DNA from: Oscillospiraceae bacterium | GTDB lineage: Bacteria; Bacillota; Clostridia; Oscillospirales; Acutalibacteraceae | DNA: 5,740 nucleotides | Direction of reading: 5' to 3' | Assembly: GCA_003520555.1 (NCBI GenBank) | Contig: DOUO01000126.1 | Location: forward strand, 1-5,740 | Part shown: piece by piece, positions 1-5,740 of the stretch | Layout of the letters: every line of letters begins with the position of its first letter | Numbering within the stretch: the stretch's first letter is position 1 | Program-made: the position numbers and the translations under genes | Notes under the pieces: model-generated | Database searches by the model: none | What the model was told of the DNA's origin: nothing | Seen by the model: the letters and a program-made list of their open reading frames with translations, nothing else

Positions 1-63
1 ATAATTCGCTTATTGTGCTTAGGAGAATAAAAAATAGTAATAGAATATGACGCCTATCAAATA

Positions 64-222
64 ATACTAATACCTAATAAAAAGTAGCCAATCTTTGCGG
101 ACTATTTTCCACAATACTGCGTTGTCGTCCTTGCAAGGCGCCAGCCTTGCCGCGTCCTACGCCTTGTCTTGCGAAAAATATCCTCGCAAAATATAAGTCT
201 ACTTTCTATCAGGAATTAGTAT
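64..222. repeat. Nested imperfect palindrome of about 159 bp, MITE/REP-like intergenic element
   Basis: The outer arms at 64-87 and 199-222 are inverted repeats that match at 21 of 24 positions. Inside them, further stretches pair imperfectly (TTTGCGG near 95 with the complement of the CCTCGCAAA stretch near 182). The centre is a perfect 7-bp hairpin, GCAAGGC (133-139) with GCCTTGC (144-150) around the loop GCCA. The whole element can therefore fold into one long hairpin on either strand. It carries no ORF and is richer in GC at the centre than at the AT-rich ends. This form is typical of small non-autonomous dispersed elements or intergenic palindromic repeats. I could not identify a target-site duplication with certainty. 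That it is multi-copy in the genome is inference. Confidence 0.6.
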
Positions 223-265
223 AACGCTGCCGAAGCGCGACCTGTTATCCCGCGCGGACTTTTTA

Positions 266-298
266 TACAAACTGAGGTTGACTCATTGAGCCAACCTC
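266..298 (-). terminator. Intrinsic terminator ending the acetyltransferase unit (probably bidirectional)
   Basis: GAGGTTG (274-280) pairs with CAACCTC (292-298). Inside, CTC pairs with GAG after one mismatch, leaving the loop ATT. On the minus strand the stem starts 3 nt after the stop codon of the acetyltransferase gene at 301-303 and is followed by a U-rich but imperfect tract (AGTTTGTAT). On the plus strand it is followed by TTTTATTT, so it could also stop rightward transcription coming from outside the window. Confidence 0.6.
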
Positions 299-300
299 TT

Positions 301-957
301 TTATTTCGGAAATTTTCGGCTGTCGCCGCTTTCCGCCCAAATTCTTTCGATGTCAGCCATGGCTTCATCGTCAATTGTCTTGTCGCGGAAATAGTACTTT
401 AAATCCTCGGCGGTAACCTTGCGGATAACCCTGCACGGATTTCCCGCCGCCACGCTCCATTCGGGGACGTCCCTTGTCACAACGGAGCCCGCGCCGATTA
501 CCGTGTTGCTTCCTATTTTAACTCCGGGGCAAATTACGGAATTGCCGCCGATCCACACGTTGTCGCCTATAACAACCTCCGCGCCGTACTCATAAAATGT
601 GTTGCGAAGCGCGGGATGAACAGGATGTCCGGCGGTGTAAATCGCCACGTTCGGCGCCAAAAGGCAGTTGTCGCCTATTTTCACCTTGCAAACATCCAGA
701 ATTGTGCAGTTGTAGTTGCAGAACAGGTTTTTTCCCACTTCAATGTTGAAGCCGTAATCGCAGTAGAACGGCGGGTTTACGAAGGCGTTTTCACTTTTGC
801 CGAACAGCTCCTTTACCACCTTGGCAATGCCCTCAAAATCACTTCTGTCCATTGTGTTCAGTTTTTGGGTAAGTCTGCGCGCGGGCTTTTGCTCCTCAAA
901 AATATCCGCGTCGCTCTGATACATCATCTGGTTGTCACGCCGTGTTGAATTATCCAT
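301..957 (-). CDS. Sugar O-acetyltransferase, maltose/galactoside acetyltransferase (LacA/Maa) family
   Basis: This 218-aa protein should transfer an acetyl group from acetyl-CoA to a hydroxyl of a sugar or similar acceptor in the cytoplasm, as a trimer of left-handed beta-helices. Residues about 10-60 look like the helical maltose-acetyltransferase N-terminal domain. Residues about 64-178 are the hexapeptide-repeat domain, with [31 protein letters not shown] and [12 protein letters not shown]. The catalytic His is His111 in AGHP (E. coli LacA His115). Asn81 and Trp135 align with LacA Asn85 and Trp139. The stretch after [10 protein letters not shown] (EDLKYYFRD) resembles the LacA C-terminus, and the protein runs about 15 residues further than LacA. 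The start ATG has AAAGGAG at 963-969 with 5-nt spacing, embedded in the last codons of the preceding gene, and only 2 nt separate it from that gene's stop. The acceptor cannot be told from the sequence. LacA-like and Maa-like are both possible, so no symbol is given. Confidence 0.93.
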   Translation of the reverse strand: MDNSTRRDNQMMYQSDADIFEEQKPARRLTQKLNTMDRSDFEGIAKVVKELFGKSENAFVNPPFYCDYGFNIEVGKNLFCNYNCTILDVCKVKIGDNCLLAPNVAIYTAGHPVHPALRNTFYEYGAEVVIGDNVWIGGNSVICPGVKIGSNTVIGAGSVVTRDVPEWSVAAGNPCRVIRKVTAEDLKYYFRDKTIDDEAMADIERIWAESGDSRKFPK

Positions 958-959
958 TT

Positions 960-1976
960 TTACTCCTTTAATAATATTGCCGCCAGGCTTTCAGCCGAAA
1001 AATCGCGGTTTGTCATGAACTCAAAATCAAGCTCCTCGCCGTTTTCGTACGAGTGCTCAATTTCCTTTGAATATTTCTGCGCCGCCTGCGTAAAATCAAG
1101 GCTGTCATCTGCGGCAAGCGCGCGCGATAATATAATGTATTCGCATACCATGCGCTTTACGGGCGACAGCACGTCGCCGCTTTCAATCGCGTTTAAATAA
1201 TATCGGTACAGCAGATACAGCGCGAGCTTTTCAAATTTATCGTCAAAATTTTGAAGCGGTCTTTTATCTTCATTTGCTCGGGCTGTTTCCAAAAGCTTCG
1301 GAATATATCCGTTCATGTAATCAAGTTTTTCGAAAAAGTCAAATATAAACCCGGCGCTGTTTTGGCGGCTTTCGGGCTTAAAAGCCACCGGCTCTTCGCC
1401 GTTTATTACACTTTGAAGCCGCGCATTGTATTCAAGGCAGTAAGCAAGCCTTTGCGCCGCGCTTTCGCTTTTGTCGGTCAATATTTTCGCGCTTTCGCTC
1501 CTTGCGGCAAGCAAAAGCTTCATAAATTCAGCGTCGTATTCGTCGGTGGTAACGCTGTAATCCGCGTTCTCAAAATCCGCGTAAGCGTTCTCCTCGGCAA
1601 AAATCAACCGCGCCGCCTCAGGGCAGGCAAGGCTTAAAAAATGCTCGGAAAAGTCCGAAAAATCAGCCGTAACCCGCGGAAAGCTTTTGCAGGTGCGGCA
1701 AAGGTGTTCCTCGCCCAGTTCAATGTAAATATCGCACAGCATATCGCTGTTCCAAAACGGACATCTTCCGTTTTGCGAAACAAAAATCCTGTCGCCGTCG
1801 CTGTCGGTCACGGTCAGGCGGCGTATTTTTTCGCCGAGGCTGCCGCTTGCGGTGTTGTAAAACGCTTCGGTTTCACTGTCAACCACCACGTCCCAATCCT
1901 TGCAGCAGCTGTCCGCGCAGCGGTTTGCCACGCATTTGAATTTTTTATAATAGGAGGGATAGGCGCGCTTCATCAT
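960..1976 (-). CDS. FliB-family protein, putative flagellin lysine-N-methylase-like Cys-rich enzyme
   Basis: This 338-aa protein matches the family annotated as flagellin lysine-N-methylase. It has the YYKKFKC opening, a Cys-x4-Cys-x3-Cys-Cys cluster (residues 15, 20, 24, 25), CPFW at 72-75, Cys81 in [15 protein letters not shown], Cys93-x2-Cys96, FPR, and SLACPEAAR with Cys118. In Salmonella, FliB methylates flagellin lysines and is, as I recall, reported to hold a 4Fe-4S cluster; the cysteines here are probably cluster ligands. The C-terminal two thirds are helical and poorly conserved. I chose the ATG at 1976: it overlaps the previous gene's TGA (ATGA) and has GGAG at 1982-1985 with 5-nt spacing. 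An upstream GTG at 1982 would add two residues but has no spaced binding site. No flagellar gene is in view, so the substrate may not be flagellin. The gene lies between a Nif11-like small protein and an acetyltransferase, with tight coupling to both. Confidence 0.85.
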   Translation of the reverse strand: MMKRAYPSYYKKFKCVANRCADSCCKDWDVVVDSETEAFYNTASGSLGEKIRRLTVTDSDGDRIFVSQNGRCPFWNSDMLCDIYIELGEEHLCRTCKSFPRVTADFSDFSEHFLSLACPEAARLIFAEENAYADFENADYSVTTDEYDAEFMKLLLAARSESAKILTDKSESAAQRLAYCLEYNARLQSVINGEEPVAFKPESRQNSAGFIFDFFEKLDYMNGYIPKLLETARANEDKRPLQNFDDKFEKLALYLLYRYYLNAIESGDVLSPVKRMVCEYIILSRALAADDSLDFTQAAQKYSKEIEHSYENGEELDFEFMTNRDFSAESLAAILLKE

Positions 1977-2251
1977 GTCCACTCCAAGGTCATAATAAAC
2001 TGTTCGTAGGCGTCGTCCCAGCCGTCAATAGCGTTAACTCCGCCTCCGTTTACGCTTCTCAGCTTTGCGTCGCTTGCCGTCATTCCGACGCAAAACAGCT
2101 CGCCGGCGGTTATTTTGCAGCCCAGGCTTTGACCGATAGCGCAAAAGTCCTCAACCGGATTATCGCTGTTTTTGGTTTCAATCAGCTTTTTCTTAAGGTC
2201 GTCGTCCTGTCTTGCCGCCCTGAGCAGCTTGTTTAGCTCCTGTTCAATCAT
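1973..2251 (-). CDS. Nif11-like small protein with double-glycine-type motif (putative leader/precursor peptide)
   Basis: This 92-aa protein has a Nif11-like helical N-terminal domain (about residues 1-55), with a charged DDDLKKKL helix, then PVEDFCAIGQSLGCKITAGEL, the pattern seen in Nif11-derived leader peptides. It is followed by the motif LRSVNGGG at 64-71, resembling the Gly-Gly processing site of such leaders. The remaining 21 residues (72-92) are acidic and aromatic: five Asp/Glu, two Trp, one Tyr, one Phe, two Thr, and no Cys, Lys or Arg. The three Cys (37, 45, 54) all lie in the leader part. The ribosome binding site is AGGTG with 7-nt spacing. The gene overlaps the FliB-like gene by 4 nt, so the two are likely translated together. 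It may be a precursor of a modified peptide. I also recall related clostridial small proteins with a conserved DxYExF tail, which would argue for a stable small protein instead. No transporter or peptidase gene is visible. Confidence 0.72.
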   Translation of the reverse strand: MIEQELNKLLRAARQDDDLKKKLIETKNSDNPVEDFCAIGQSLGCKITAGELFCVGMTASDAKLRSVNGGGVNAIDGWDDAYEQFIMTLEWT

Positions 2252-2263
2252 ATTTTATCACCT

Positions 2264-2295
2264 AAAAAAATAAGGAACGACGGTAATCGTTCCTT
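2264..2295 (-). terminator. Strong intrinsic terminator between the 49-aa gene and the Nif11-like gene
   Basis: AAGGAACGA (minus strand, 2295-2287) and TCGTTCCTT (2280-2272) form a perfect 9-bp stem around the loop TTACCG, followed on the minus strand by ATTTTTTTAGG. It lies about 30 nt after the stop of the 49-aa gene. The U-tract ends within a few bases of the ribosome binding site of the Nif11-like gene, leaving no space for a promoter in between. It may therefore act as a partial terminator or attenuator for the downstream operon. Confidence 0.88.
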
Positions 2296-2325
2296 GTTTA
2301 ATTTCTTTGTTAAAGCGCGGTAAAA

Positions 2326-2475
2326 TTACTCGATAGCGCTGTCGAGGTACTCCATAAGCTCCTCATCGTCTTTTTTCTGCTTTTCCTTAACAAACAAAAA
2401 CGCCGTAACAGCCGCGGAAATAGCGGCTACCAGTGAAATAATACCTACAATCCAAAAGAACTTTCTGTTTCTCAT
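2326..2475 (-). CDS. Small single-pass membrane protein of 49 aa, function unknown
   Basis: The protein opens MRNRKFFWIVGI, has one hydrophobic segment at about residues 6-29 (rich in Ile, Val, Ala, Phe), then a charged helix VKEKQKKDDEELMEYLDSAIE at the C-terminus. Positive residues before the helix, more Lys just after it, and an acidic tail suggest a small membrane-anchored protein; its orientation cannot be settled. An excellent ribosome binding site, AGGAGG with 6-nt spacing, and a consensus promoter upstream (2523-2551) support expression, and an intrinsic terminator follows at 2264-2295. Short proteins with a membrane helix and a DDEEL-x-x-YLD tail are, as far as I recall, common in Ruminococcaceae without known function. 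Being promoter-proximal to the Nif11-like gene, it could be its co-transcribed partner or simply a separate one-gene unit. Confidence 0.82.
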   Translation of the reverse strand: MRNRKFFWIVGIISLVAAISAAVTAFLFVKEKQKKDDEELMEYLDSAIE

Positions 2476-2522
2476 AAGCTTCCTCCTAAATTGAGATTTT
2501 TCAAAAATACTAAACTATATAT

Positions 2523-2551
2523 ATTTTAAACATATTTTAACCAAAAGTCAA
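2523..2551 (-). promoter_or_regulatory. SigA-type promoter for the 49-aa gene and probably the Nif11/FliB/acetyltransferase genes
   Basis: On the minus strand TTGACT (2551-2546) is followed after exactly 17 bp by TAAAAT (2528-2523). It sits just past the rpsT terminator and about 48 bp before the start codon of the 49-aa gene. It is the only convincing promoter that I see for the leftward genes from 2475 down to 301. Confidence 0.82.
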
Positions 2552-2572
2552 TAGAAAACACTGTAGAAAAAC

Positions 2573-2599
2573 AAAAAAAGCAGAGAAAACTCTGCTTTT
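2573..2599 (-). terminator. Intrinsic terminator of rpsT
   Basis: On the minus strand AAAGCAGAG (2598-2590) and CTCTGCTTT (2585-2577) form a perfect stem around the loop TTTT, running into a TTTTTTT tract. It starts 17 nt after the rpsT stop codon and separates rpsT from the promoter of the next leftward unit. Confidence 0.92.
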
Positions 2600-2615
2600 A
2601 AGGTTACAATTAATC

Positions 2616-2876
2616 TTATGCGGAAGCGTTAAGACGCTTAGCAAGAGAAGACTTGCTTCTTGCTGCCGTATTCTTATGAAGAATACCCTTTGCTGTTGCC
2701 TGGTCGATCTTCTTGATAGCAAGACGAACTGCCTCTGTTTTGTTGTCAGCGTTAGTGTCAACAGCGTAGTAAGCTTTCTTGATAGCGGTTCTGAGAGCTG
2801 ACTTTGCAGCCTTGTTGCGAGCTGTTTTTGTAGCAATAACCTTAACGCGCTTTTTTGCAGATTTAATGTTTGGCAT
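2616..2876 (-). CDS. rpsT: 30S ribosomal protein S20
   Basis: This 86-aa basic helical protein is the usual length for S20, which binds 16S rRNA in the small subunit body and helps early 30S assembly. It opens [13 protein letters not shown] and has the family pattern of Lys/Arg/Ala-rich helices, including [15 protein letters not shown], and [20 protein letters not shown] at the C-terminus. The ribosome binding site AAGGAGG lies 7 nt before the ATG. The gene forms its own unit, with a consensus promoter at 2914-2942 and a terminator at 2573-2599. Codon use (gct, gca, gtt rich) differs from the more GC-rich left genes, as expected for a highly expressed gene. In many Firmicutes rpsT lies near lepA, hemW and hrcA. 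Here it is close to hrcA but in opposite orientation, with lepA and hemW absent from the interval. Confidence 0.98.
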   Translation of the reverse strand: MPNIKSAKKRVKVIATKTARNKAAKSALRTAIKKAYYAVDTNADNKTEAVRLAIKKIDQATAKGILHKNTAARSKSSLAKRLNASA

Positions 2877-2913
2877 TGTCCCACCTCCTTAAAATATCAG
2901 TCATATGGATAAT

Positions 2914-2942
2914 ATAATAGCATAAAAACGGCTGAAAATCAA
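2914..2942 (-). promoter_or_regulatory. SigA-type promoter of rpsT
   Basis: On the minus strand TTGATT (2942-2937) and TATTAT (2919-2914) are separated by exactly 17 bp. Transcription should start near 2907, giving a leader of about 30 nt that contains the strong rpsT ribosome binding site. Confidence 0.85.
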
Positions 2943-2952
2943 GCATTTTTTC

Positions 2953-2973
2953 AAAAAAAGCAAATTTTTTTGC
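2953..2973 (-). terminator. Weak A/T-rich intrinsic terminator of the 116-aa membrane protein gene
   Basis: On the minus strand GCAAA (2973-2969) and TTTGC (2964-2960) form a short stem around AAAA, followed by TTTTTTTG. It starts 45 nt after the stop of the membrane protein gene and just before the rpsT promoter. The stem is short, so termination may be incomplete. Confidence 0.5.
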
Positions 2974-3017
2974 ACCGCTTTCAATTGACAACAATATATA
3001 GTGTTTTGCGGCGTATA

Positions 3018-3368
3018 CTAATCTATATGCAGTTTATCTCCGCGCTCGTTTTGACAGTGTTCGCAGGTGCAGCCCTCGCCGTGATGTGCAGCCTCACGGT
3101 CGGACTTCGCCTGATTTTTACGGCCGCGGTACCAAACCGCGACAATTATCAACAGGAACGCAAGCAATATTCCGCGGAAAACGTAGCTTAAAGCTCCCTC
3201 AAACACGGGCAGTCCCCAAAACGCTCTCAGCGCGTACCACACCGCCATAAATACAAAGAACACGCTCAGCAAATACCCTGCCGCGCCCTGCTTTCTTCCT
3301 ATTATAAATGTAAGCACGGCCAGCGCAAGCCATAAAAATACCGCGCCGCCCTGCAAAAAATCGGTCAT
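3018..3368 (-). CDS. Small three-helix membrane protein with His/Cys-rich C-terminus, function unknown
   Basis: I do not recognise this 116-aa protein. It has three hydrophobic segments, at about residues 6-23, 29-50 and 64-80, then a positively charged soluble tail (YRGRKNQAKSDRE), which by the positive-inside rule should lie in the cytoplasm. The tail contains His95-His96 and Cys100-x-Cys102-x-His104-Cys105, a compact cluster that could bind a metal ion. The reading frame is open back to a TTG at 3407. I chose the ATG at 3368 because AAAAGGAG at 3378-3385 precedes it by 9 nt and because the hydrophobic helix then begins near the N-terminus. A consensus promoter lies at 3395-3423, divergent from the hrcA promoter. 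It is a single-gene unit with a weak terminator before rpsT. Nothing in the neighbours tells its job. Confidence 0.8.
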   Translation of the reverse strand: MTDFLQGGAVFLWLALAVLTFIIGRKQGAAGYLLSVFFVFMAVWYALRAFWGLPVFEGALSYVFRGILLAFLLIIVAVWYRGRKNQAKSDREAAHHGEGCTCEHCQNERGDKLHID

Positions 3369-3394
3369 ACATATACTCTCCTTTTCCTTATATA

Positions 3395-3423
3395 AATATA
3401 TCCTCAAAGGCGTTTAAAGTCAA
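3395..3423 (-). promoter_or_regulatory. SigA-type promoter of the 116-aa membrane protein gene
   Basis: On the minus strand TTGACT (3423-3418) is followed after 17 bp by TATATT (3400-3395). The start would be near 3388, leaving a short leader of about 20 nt with the ribosome binding site at 3378-3385. It points away from the hrcA promoter, with 59 bp between the two -35 boxes. Confidence 0.8.
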
Positions 3424-3430
3424 GTAAAAC

Positions 3431-3457
3431 GTGAATAACAGGTGAAAGTTTGGTGAA
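3431..3457. repeat. Three GTGAA direct repeats at 11-bp period between divergent promoters
   Basis: GTGAA occurs at 3431-3435, 3442-3446 and 3453-3457, each start exactly 11 bp after the last, so all three lie on about the same face of the helix. They sit between the two divergent -35 boxes, next to a 12-bp palindrome GAAAATATTTTC at 3461-3472. They could be a protein binding site, but the units are short and may be chance. Confidence 0.4.
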
Positions 3458-3482
3458 ATGGAAAATATTTTCAAAAAAGCCC

Positions 3483-3511
3483 TTGACTTTTCCTGACTTT
3501 GGGGTTATATT
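3483..3511 (+). promoter_or_regulatory. SigA-type promoter of the hrcA-grpE-dnaK operon
   Basis: TTGACT (3483-3488) and TATATT (3506-3511) are separated by exactly 17 bp. Transcription should start near 3518, immediately before the CIRCE operator, so HrcA bound there would block initiation or early escape. Confidence 0.9.
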
Positions 3512-3524
3512 ATTGATAAAGCAG

Positions 3525-3551
3525 TTAGCACTCCCAAGTCGAGAGTGCTAA
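3525..3551 (+). promoter_or_regulatory. CIRCE operator (HrcA binding site)
   Basis: TTAGCACTC (3525-3533), nine bases of spacer, and GAGTGCTAA (3543-3551) match the CIRCE consensus at every position. It lies just downstream of the -10 box and 25 bp before the hrcA start codon, in the transcribed leader. It is the only copy in the window. Confidence 0.98.
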
Positions 3552-3576
3552 ACCTCAAAAACAGAGAGGTGATGGT

Positions 3577-4587
3577 ATGGAACCGGCTGCAAGAAAAAAA
3601 CAAATACTTTCCGCTATCGTTGAAAGCTACATTTCCACAGGCGAGCCTGTGGGCTCAAAAACGCTGATAAACGAAGCAGGGCTTAAGGTTTCGTCCGCAA
3701 CCGTGCGAAACGACATGGCGGACCTTACCGAGCAGGGCTATATCATTCAGCCCCACACCTCGGCAGGGCGTATTCCGACTCAGCTCGGCTACCGCTATTA
3801 CGTTGACAATTCGCTGAAGGTTCAGCCGGTATCTCCCGGCGGCAGGGAATACATTATCGACGAGCTGTCAAACGCGGATTCGCCCGAAGCGCTTTTGGCT
3901 CGGGCGGCAAAGCTTTCGGCACGGCTTACAGACTGCGTTGCTTTGGCTACAACGCCCGCCGGTGATGAAAGCCGCGTGCGGAAAATAAGCTTTGTGCCGA
4001 CCGGAGCGCACACCGCCATGGCGGTTGTGATTGTTTCAAACGGCATTATCAAAACAAAGCTTTTTCGCTGTGAGTTCTTAATCACGCCCGAAATCCTCGG
4101 GGTGTTTGACAAAGCCTTGAACGAGGTTTTTGCCGGAGTAAGGCTTGCGGCAATCAACCGGCCGTTTATACAAACTGTCGCGGCAGGCTTCGGAGAGCTT
4201 TCGCTGTTAATGCCTTCGGCGCTGATGGCGGTAAAGGAAGCCTGTGATTTGGCAGGCGAGCTAAGCGTGTACAGCAGCGGCATAGGCAAGCTTTTGGGCG
4301 ACGCCCGGGCGGACAGGATTTTGGCGTTTTTGCAAAACCGCCACGACCTTTCCGCAATGCTTGAAAGGCTGCCGCTTAAAACAGCCGCCGTTATAGGTAA
4401 AGAAAACAGCCGCGTGGAGCTTGCTTCCAGCTCGGTAATATCAACAAGGTATCAAATCAACGGCAACCCGTCGGGAGTTTTGGCTTTAATCGGACCGCTC
4501 AGGATGGATTACGCAAGGCTTCTTTCGGTTGCGGATTGCATGGGCGAATGTGTAAGCGAGCTGTTAAACGAAATGATTGACTTCTGA
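3577..4587 (+). CDS. hrcA: Heat-inducible transcription repressor HrcA
   Basis: This 336-aa protein is the usual length for HrcA, the dimeric repressor that binds CIRCE and is kept active by the GroE chaperonin in the systems studied. Residues 1-75 form the winged helix-turn-helix part: RKKQILSAIVESYISTGEPV, the recognition region SSATVRNDMADLTEQGYI at 39-56, and the family hallmark PHTSAGRIPTQLGYRYYVD at 59-77. The rest is the GAF-like and dimerisation part, with the conserved GVLALIGPLRMDYARLLSV near the C-terminus. The start ATG follows AGGTG by 5 nt; an ATG at 3572 is out of frame. The gene is first in the operon, directly behind promoter and CIRCE, so it represses itself. grpE follows after 13 nt. 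No missing key region is seen. Confidence 0.98.
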   Translation: MEPAARKKQILSAIVESYISTGEPVGSKTLINEAGLKVSSATVRNDMADLTEQGYIIQPHTSAGRIPTQLGYRYYVDNSLKVQPVSPGGREYIIDELSNADSPEALLARAAKLSARLTDCVALATTPAGDESRVRKISFVPTGAHTAMAVVIVSNGIIKTKLFRCEFLITPEILGVFDKALNEVFAGVRLAAINRPFIQTVAAGFGELSLLMPSALMAVKEACDLAGELSVYSSGIGKLLGDARADRILAFLQNRHDLSAMLERLPLKTAAVIGKENSRVELASSSVISTRYQINGNPSGVLALIGPLRMDYARLLSVADCMGECVSELLNEMIDF

Positions 4588-4600
4588 GGGAGGATATACA

Positions 4601-5164
4601 ATGGCAAAGAAAAAGGAAAAGGAAAACCCCAAGGCTGAGGTTGAGGAAACCGGGGCCGAGGAGCAGGCGGACGCGGAGGAAACCGCAGAAAAAGCCGCTG
4701 AGCAACCAAAGGATGAAAATGAGGAAAAAATAAAGGCGCTTGAGGAGGAAATAGCCTCATGGAAGGACAAATATATGCGCCTTGCCGCGGAGTATGAAAA
4801 CTACCGCAAGCGCACCTCAAACGAAAAGCTGTCTATTTATGACGACGCCACCTCAAAGGCGGTAACGGAGATTTTGCCCGTTTCCGACAGCGTAAGAATG
4901 GCGCTTGAAAACTTAAAGGACAGCGACCCTGAAATCGTGAAGGGCGTTGAGCTTATTTCAAACCAGCTCCAAAAGAGCTTCGATAAGCTTAAGATTGAAA
5001 GCTACGGCAAGCCCGGCGACGAATTTGACCCGAACCTGCACAACGCTGTTTCAATGGTGGACAGCGACGAATACAAGTCTAACCAAATTGCGAACGTATT
5101 TCAGACAGGCTACAAAATCGGAGACAAAATCATCCGCCACGCGATGGTTCAGGTAGTTAATTAA
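4601..5164 (+). CDS. grpE: Nucleotide exchange factor GrpE
   Basis: This 187-aa cytosolic protein is the co-chaperone that releases ADP from DnaK and so restarts its folding cycle. Residues 1-45 are a highly charged Lys/Glu-rich, probably disordered tail. Residues about 40-90 form the long coiled-coil dimer helix, with the typical KDKYMRLAAEYENYRKRT. Residues 135-187 form the beta domain that contacts DnaK, with the signature running from FDPNLHNAVSMV through VFQTGYKIGDKIIRHAMVQV. The open frame extends upstream to a TTG at 4577 inside hrcA, but the ATG at 4601 is the right start because GGAGG precedes it by 7 nt and the protein then begins MAKKKEKE. It lies 13 nt after hrcA and 65 nt before dnaK, so it is transcribed under the same CIRCE control. 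Confidence 0.98.
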   Translation: MAKKKEKENPKAEVEETGAEEQADAEETAEKAAEQPKDENEEKIKALEEEIASWKDKYMRLAAEYENYRKRTSNEKLSIYDDATSKAVTEILPVSDSVRMALENLKDSDPEIVKGVELISNQLQKSFDKLKIESYGKPGDEFDPNLHNAVSMVDSDEYKSNQIANVFQTGYKIGDKIIRHAMVQVVN

Positions 5165-5170
5165 ACAGTC

Positions 5171-5202
5171 ATCAACAAAAATCAAAATAAATCAATAATC
5201 AA
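5171..5202 (+). repeat. Degenerate 10-bp ATCAA repeat in the grpE-dnaK spacer
   Basis: ATCAA occurs at 5171, 5181 and 5191, a 10-bp period, and again at 5198. The spacer is free of G over 48 nt (5169-5216), so the mRNA here should be unpaired and A-rich up to the dnaK ribosome binding site GGAGG at 5217-5221. No promoter, second CIRCE or terminator is seen in this spacer. Confidence 0.5.
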
Positions 5203-5226
5203 AATTCAAATTTTACGGAGGAATGA

Positions 5227-5740
<514 letters not shown>

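Noticed and set aside
31..60. Possible minus-strand promoter TTGATA-18-TATTTT pointing out of the left edge
   Set aside because: The -10 box is poor, the spacing is 18, and the gene it would serve is outside the window, so there is no supporting context.
235..265. GCGCG/CGCGC hairpin followed by GGACTTTTTA as a plus-strand terminator
   Set aside because: The stem has only 5 bp with an 11-nt loop and the U-tract starts 4 nt after it; no rightward gene is seen before it.
1015..2009. Several plus-strand open frames opposite the FliB-like gene
   Set aside because: They lie antisense to a gene with clear family motifs, and no binding site or recognisable domain supports them.
2314..2340. AGCGC/GCGCT inverted repeat at the end of the 49-aa gene
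   Set aside because: It is a 5-bp stem with a 17-nt loop, partly coding, and has no U-tract; the true terminator lies at 2264-2295.
2537..2884. 115-aa minus-strand open frame over rpsT
   Set aside because: It is a shifted-frame shadow of the clear rpsT gene, rich in Leu/Gln/Arg, and has no family features.
2985..3016. TTGACA followed by TATACT on the plus strand
   Set aside because: The spacing is about 23 bp and no rightward gene follows; the plus frame there mirrors the membrane protein gene.
4499..4820. Minus-strand open frames opposite grpE, rich in Phe, Ser and Pro
   Set aside because: They reflect the Glu/Lys-rich codons of the grpE N-terminal tail read on the other strand.

Overview
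The window looks like chromosomal DNA of a low-to-moderate GC Firmicute, most likely a clostridial gut-type anaerobe of the Oscillospiraceae/Ruminococcaceae kind. The reasons are a hrcA-grpE-dnaK heat-shock operon behind a perfect CIRCE operator, a DnaK without the insert seen in proteobacterial DnaK, strong AGGAGG-type ribosome binding sites, TTGACT-17-TATAAT-like promoters, and small proteins of types I associate with that group. The taxonomic call is inference from these traits.

Layout. Positions 1-300 hold no gene. They contain a nested imperfect palindrome of about 159 bp (64-222) that looks like a dispersed intergenic or MITE-like element, then a hairpin (274-298) closing the leftward unit. 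Positions 301-2475 are a leftward (minus) unit, read from right to left: a 49-aa single-pass membrane protein, a strong intrinsic terminator, a 92-aa Nif11-like small protein ending in a Gly-Gly-Gly motif plus acidic tail, a Cys-rich FliB-family protein (named after flagellin lysine-N-methylase), and a hexapeptide-repeat sugar O-acetyltransferase. The last three are tightly coupled (ATGA overlap, then a 2-nt gap). Positions 2563-2942 hold rpsT with its own promoter and terminator. Positions 2953-3423 hold a 116-aa three-helix membrane protein with a His/Cys-rich tail, also leftward. From 3483 rightward runs the heat-shock operon: promoter, CIRCE, hrcA, grpE and the first 170 codons of dnaK, which runs off the right edge.

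How the parts work together. HrcA represses its own operon through CIRCE, and GrpE is the nucleotide-exchange factor for DnaK, so the right third is a standard self-regulated chaperone unit. The left half is less ordinary. A Nif11-type leader-like protein is translationally coupled to a putative Fe-S methyltransferase-like enzyme and followed by an acetyltransferase. No flagellar gene is visible, and the terminator lies directly before the Nif11 gene's ribosome binding site. This three-gene unit is the best candidate here for an undescribed system, possibly a peptide-modification cassette. That function is inference, and the absence of a transporter/peptidase and of lysine in the putative core argues for caution.
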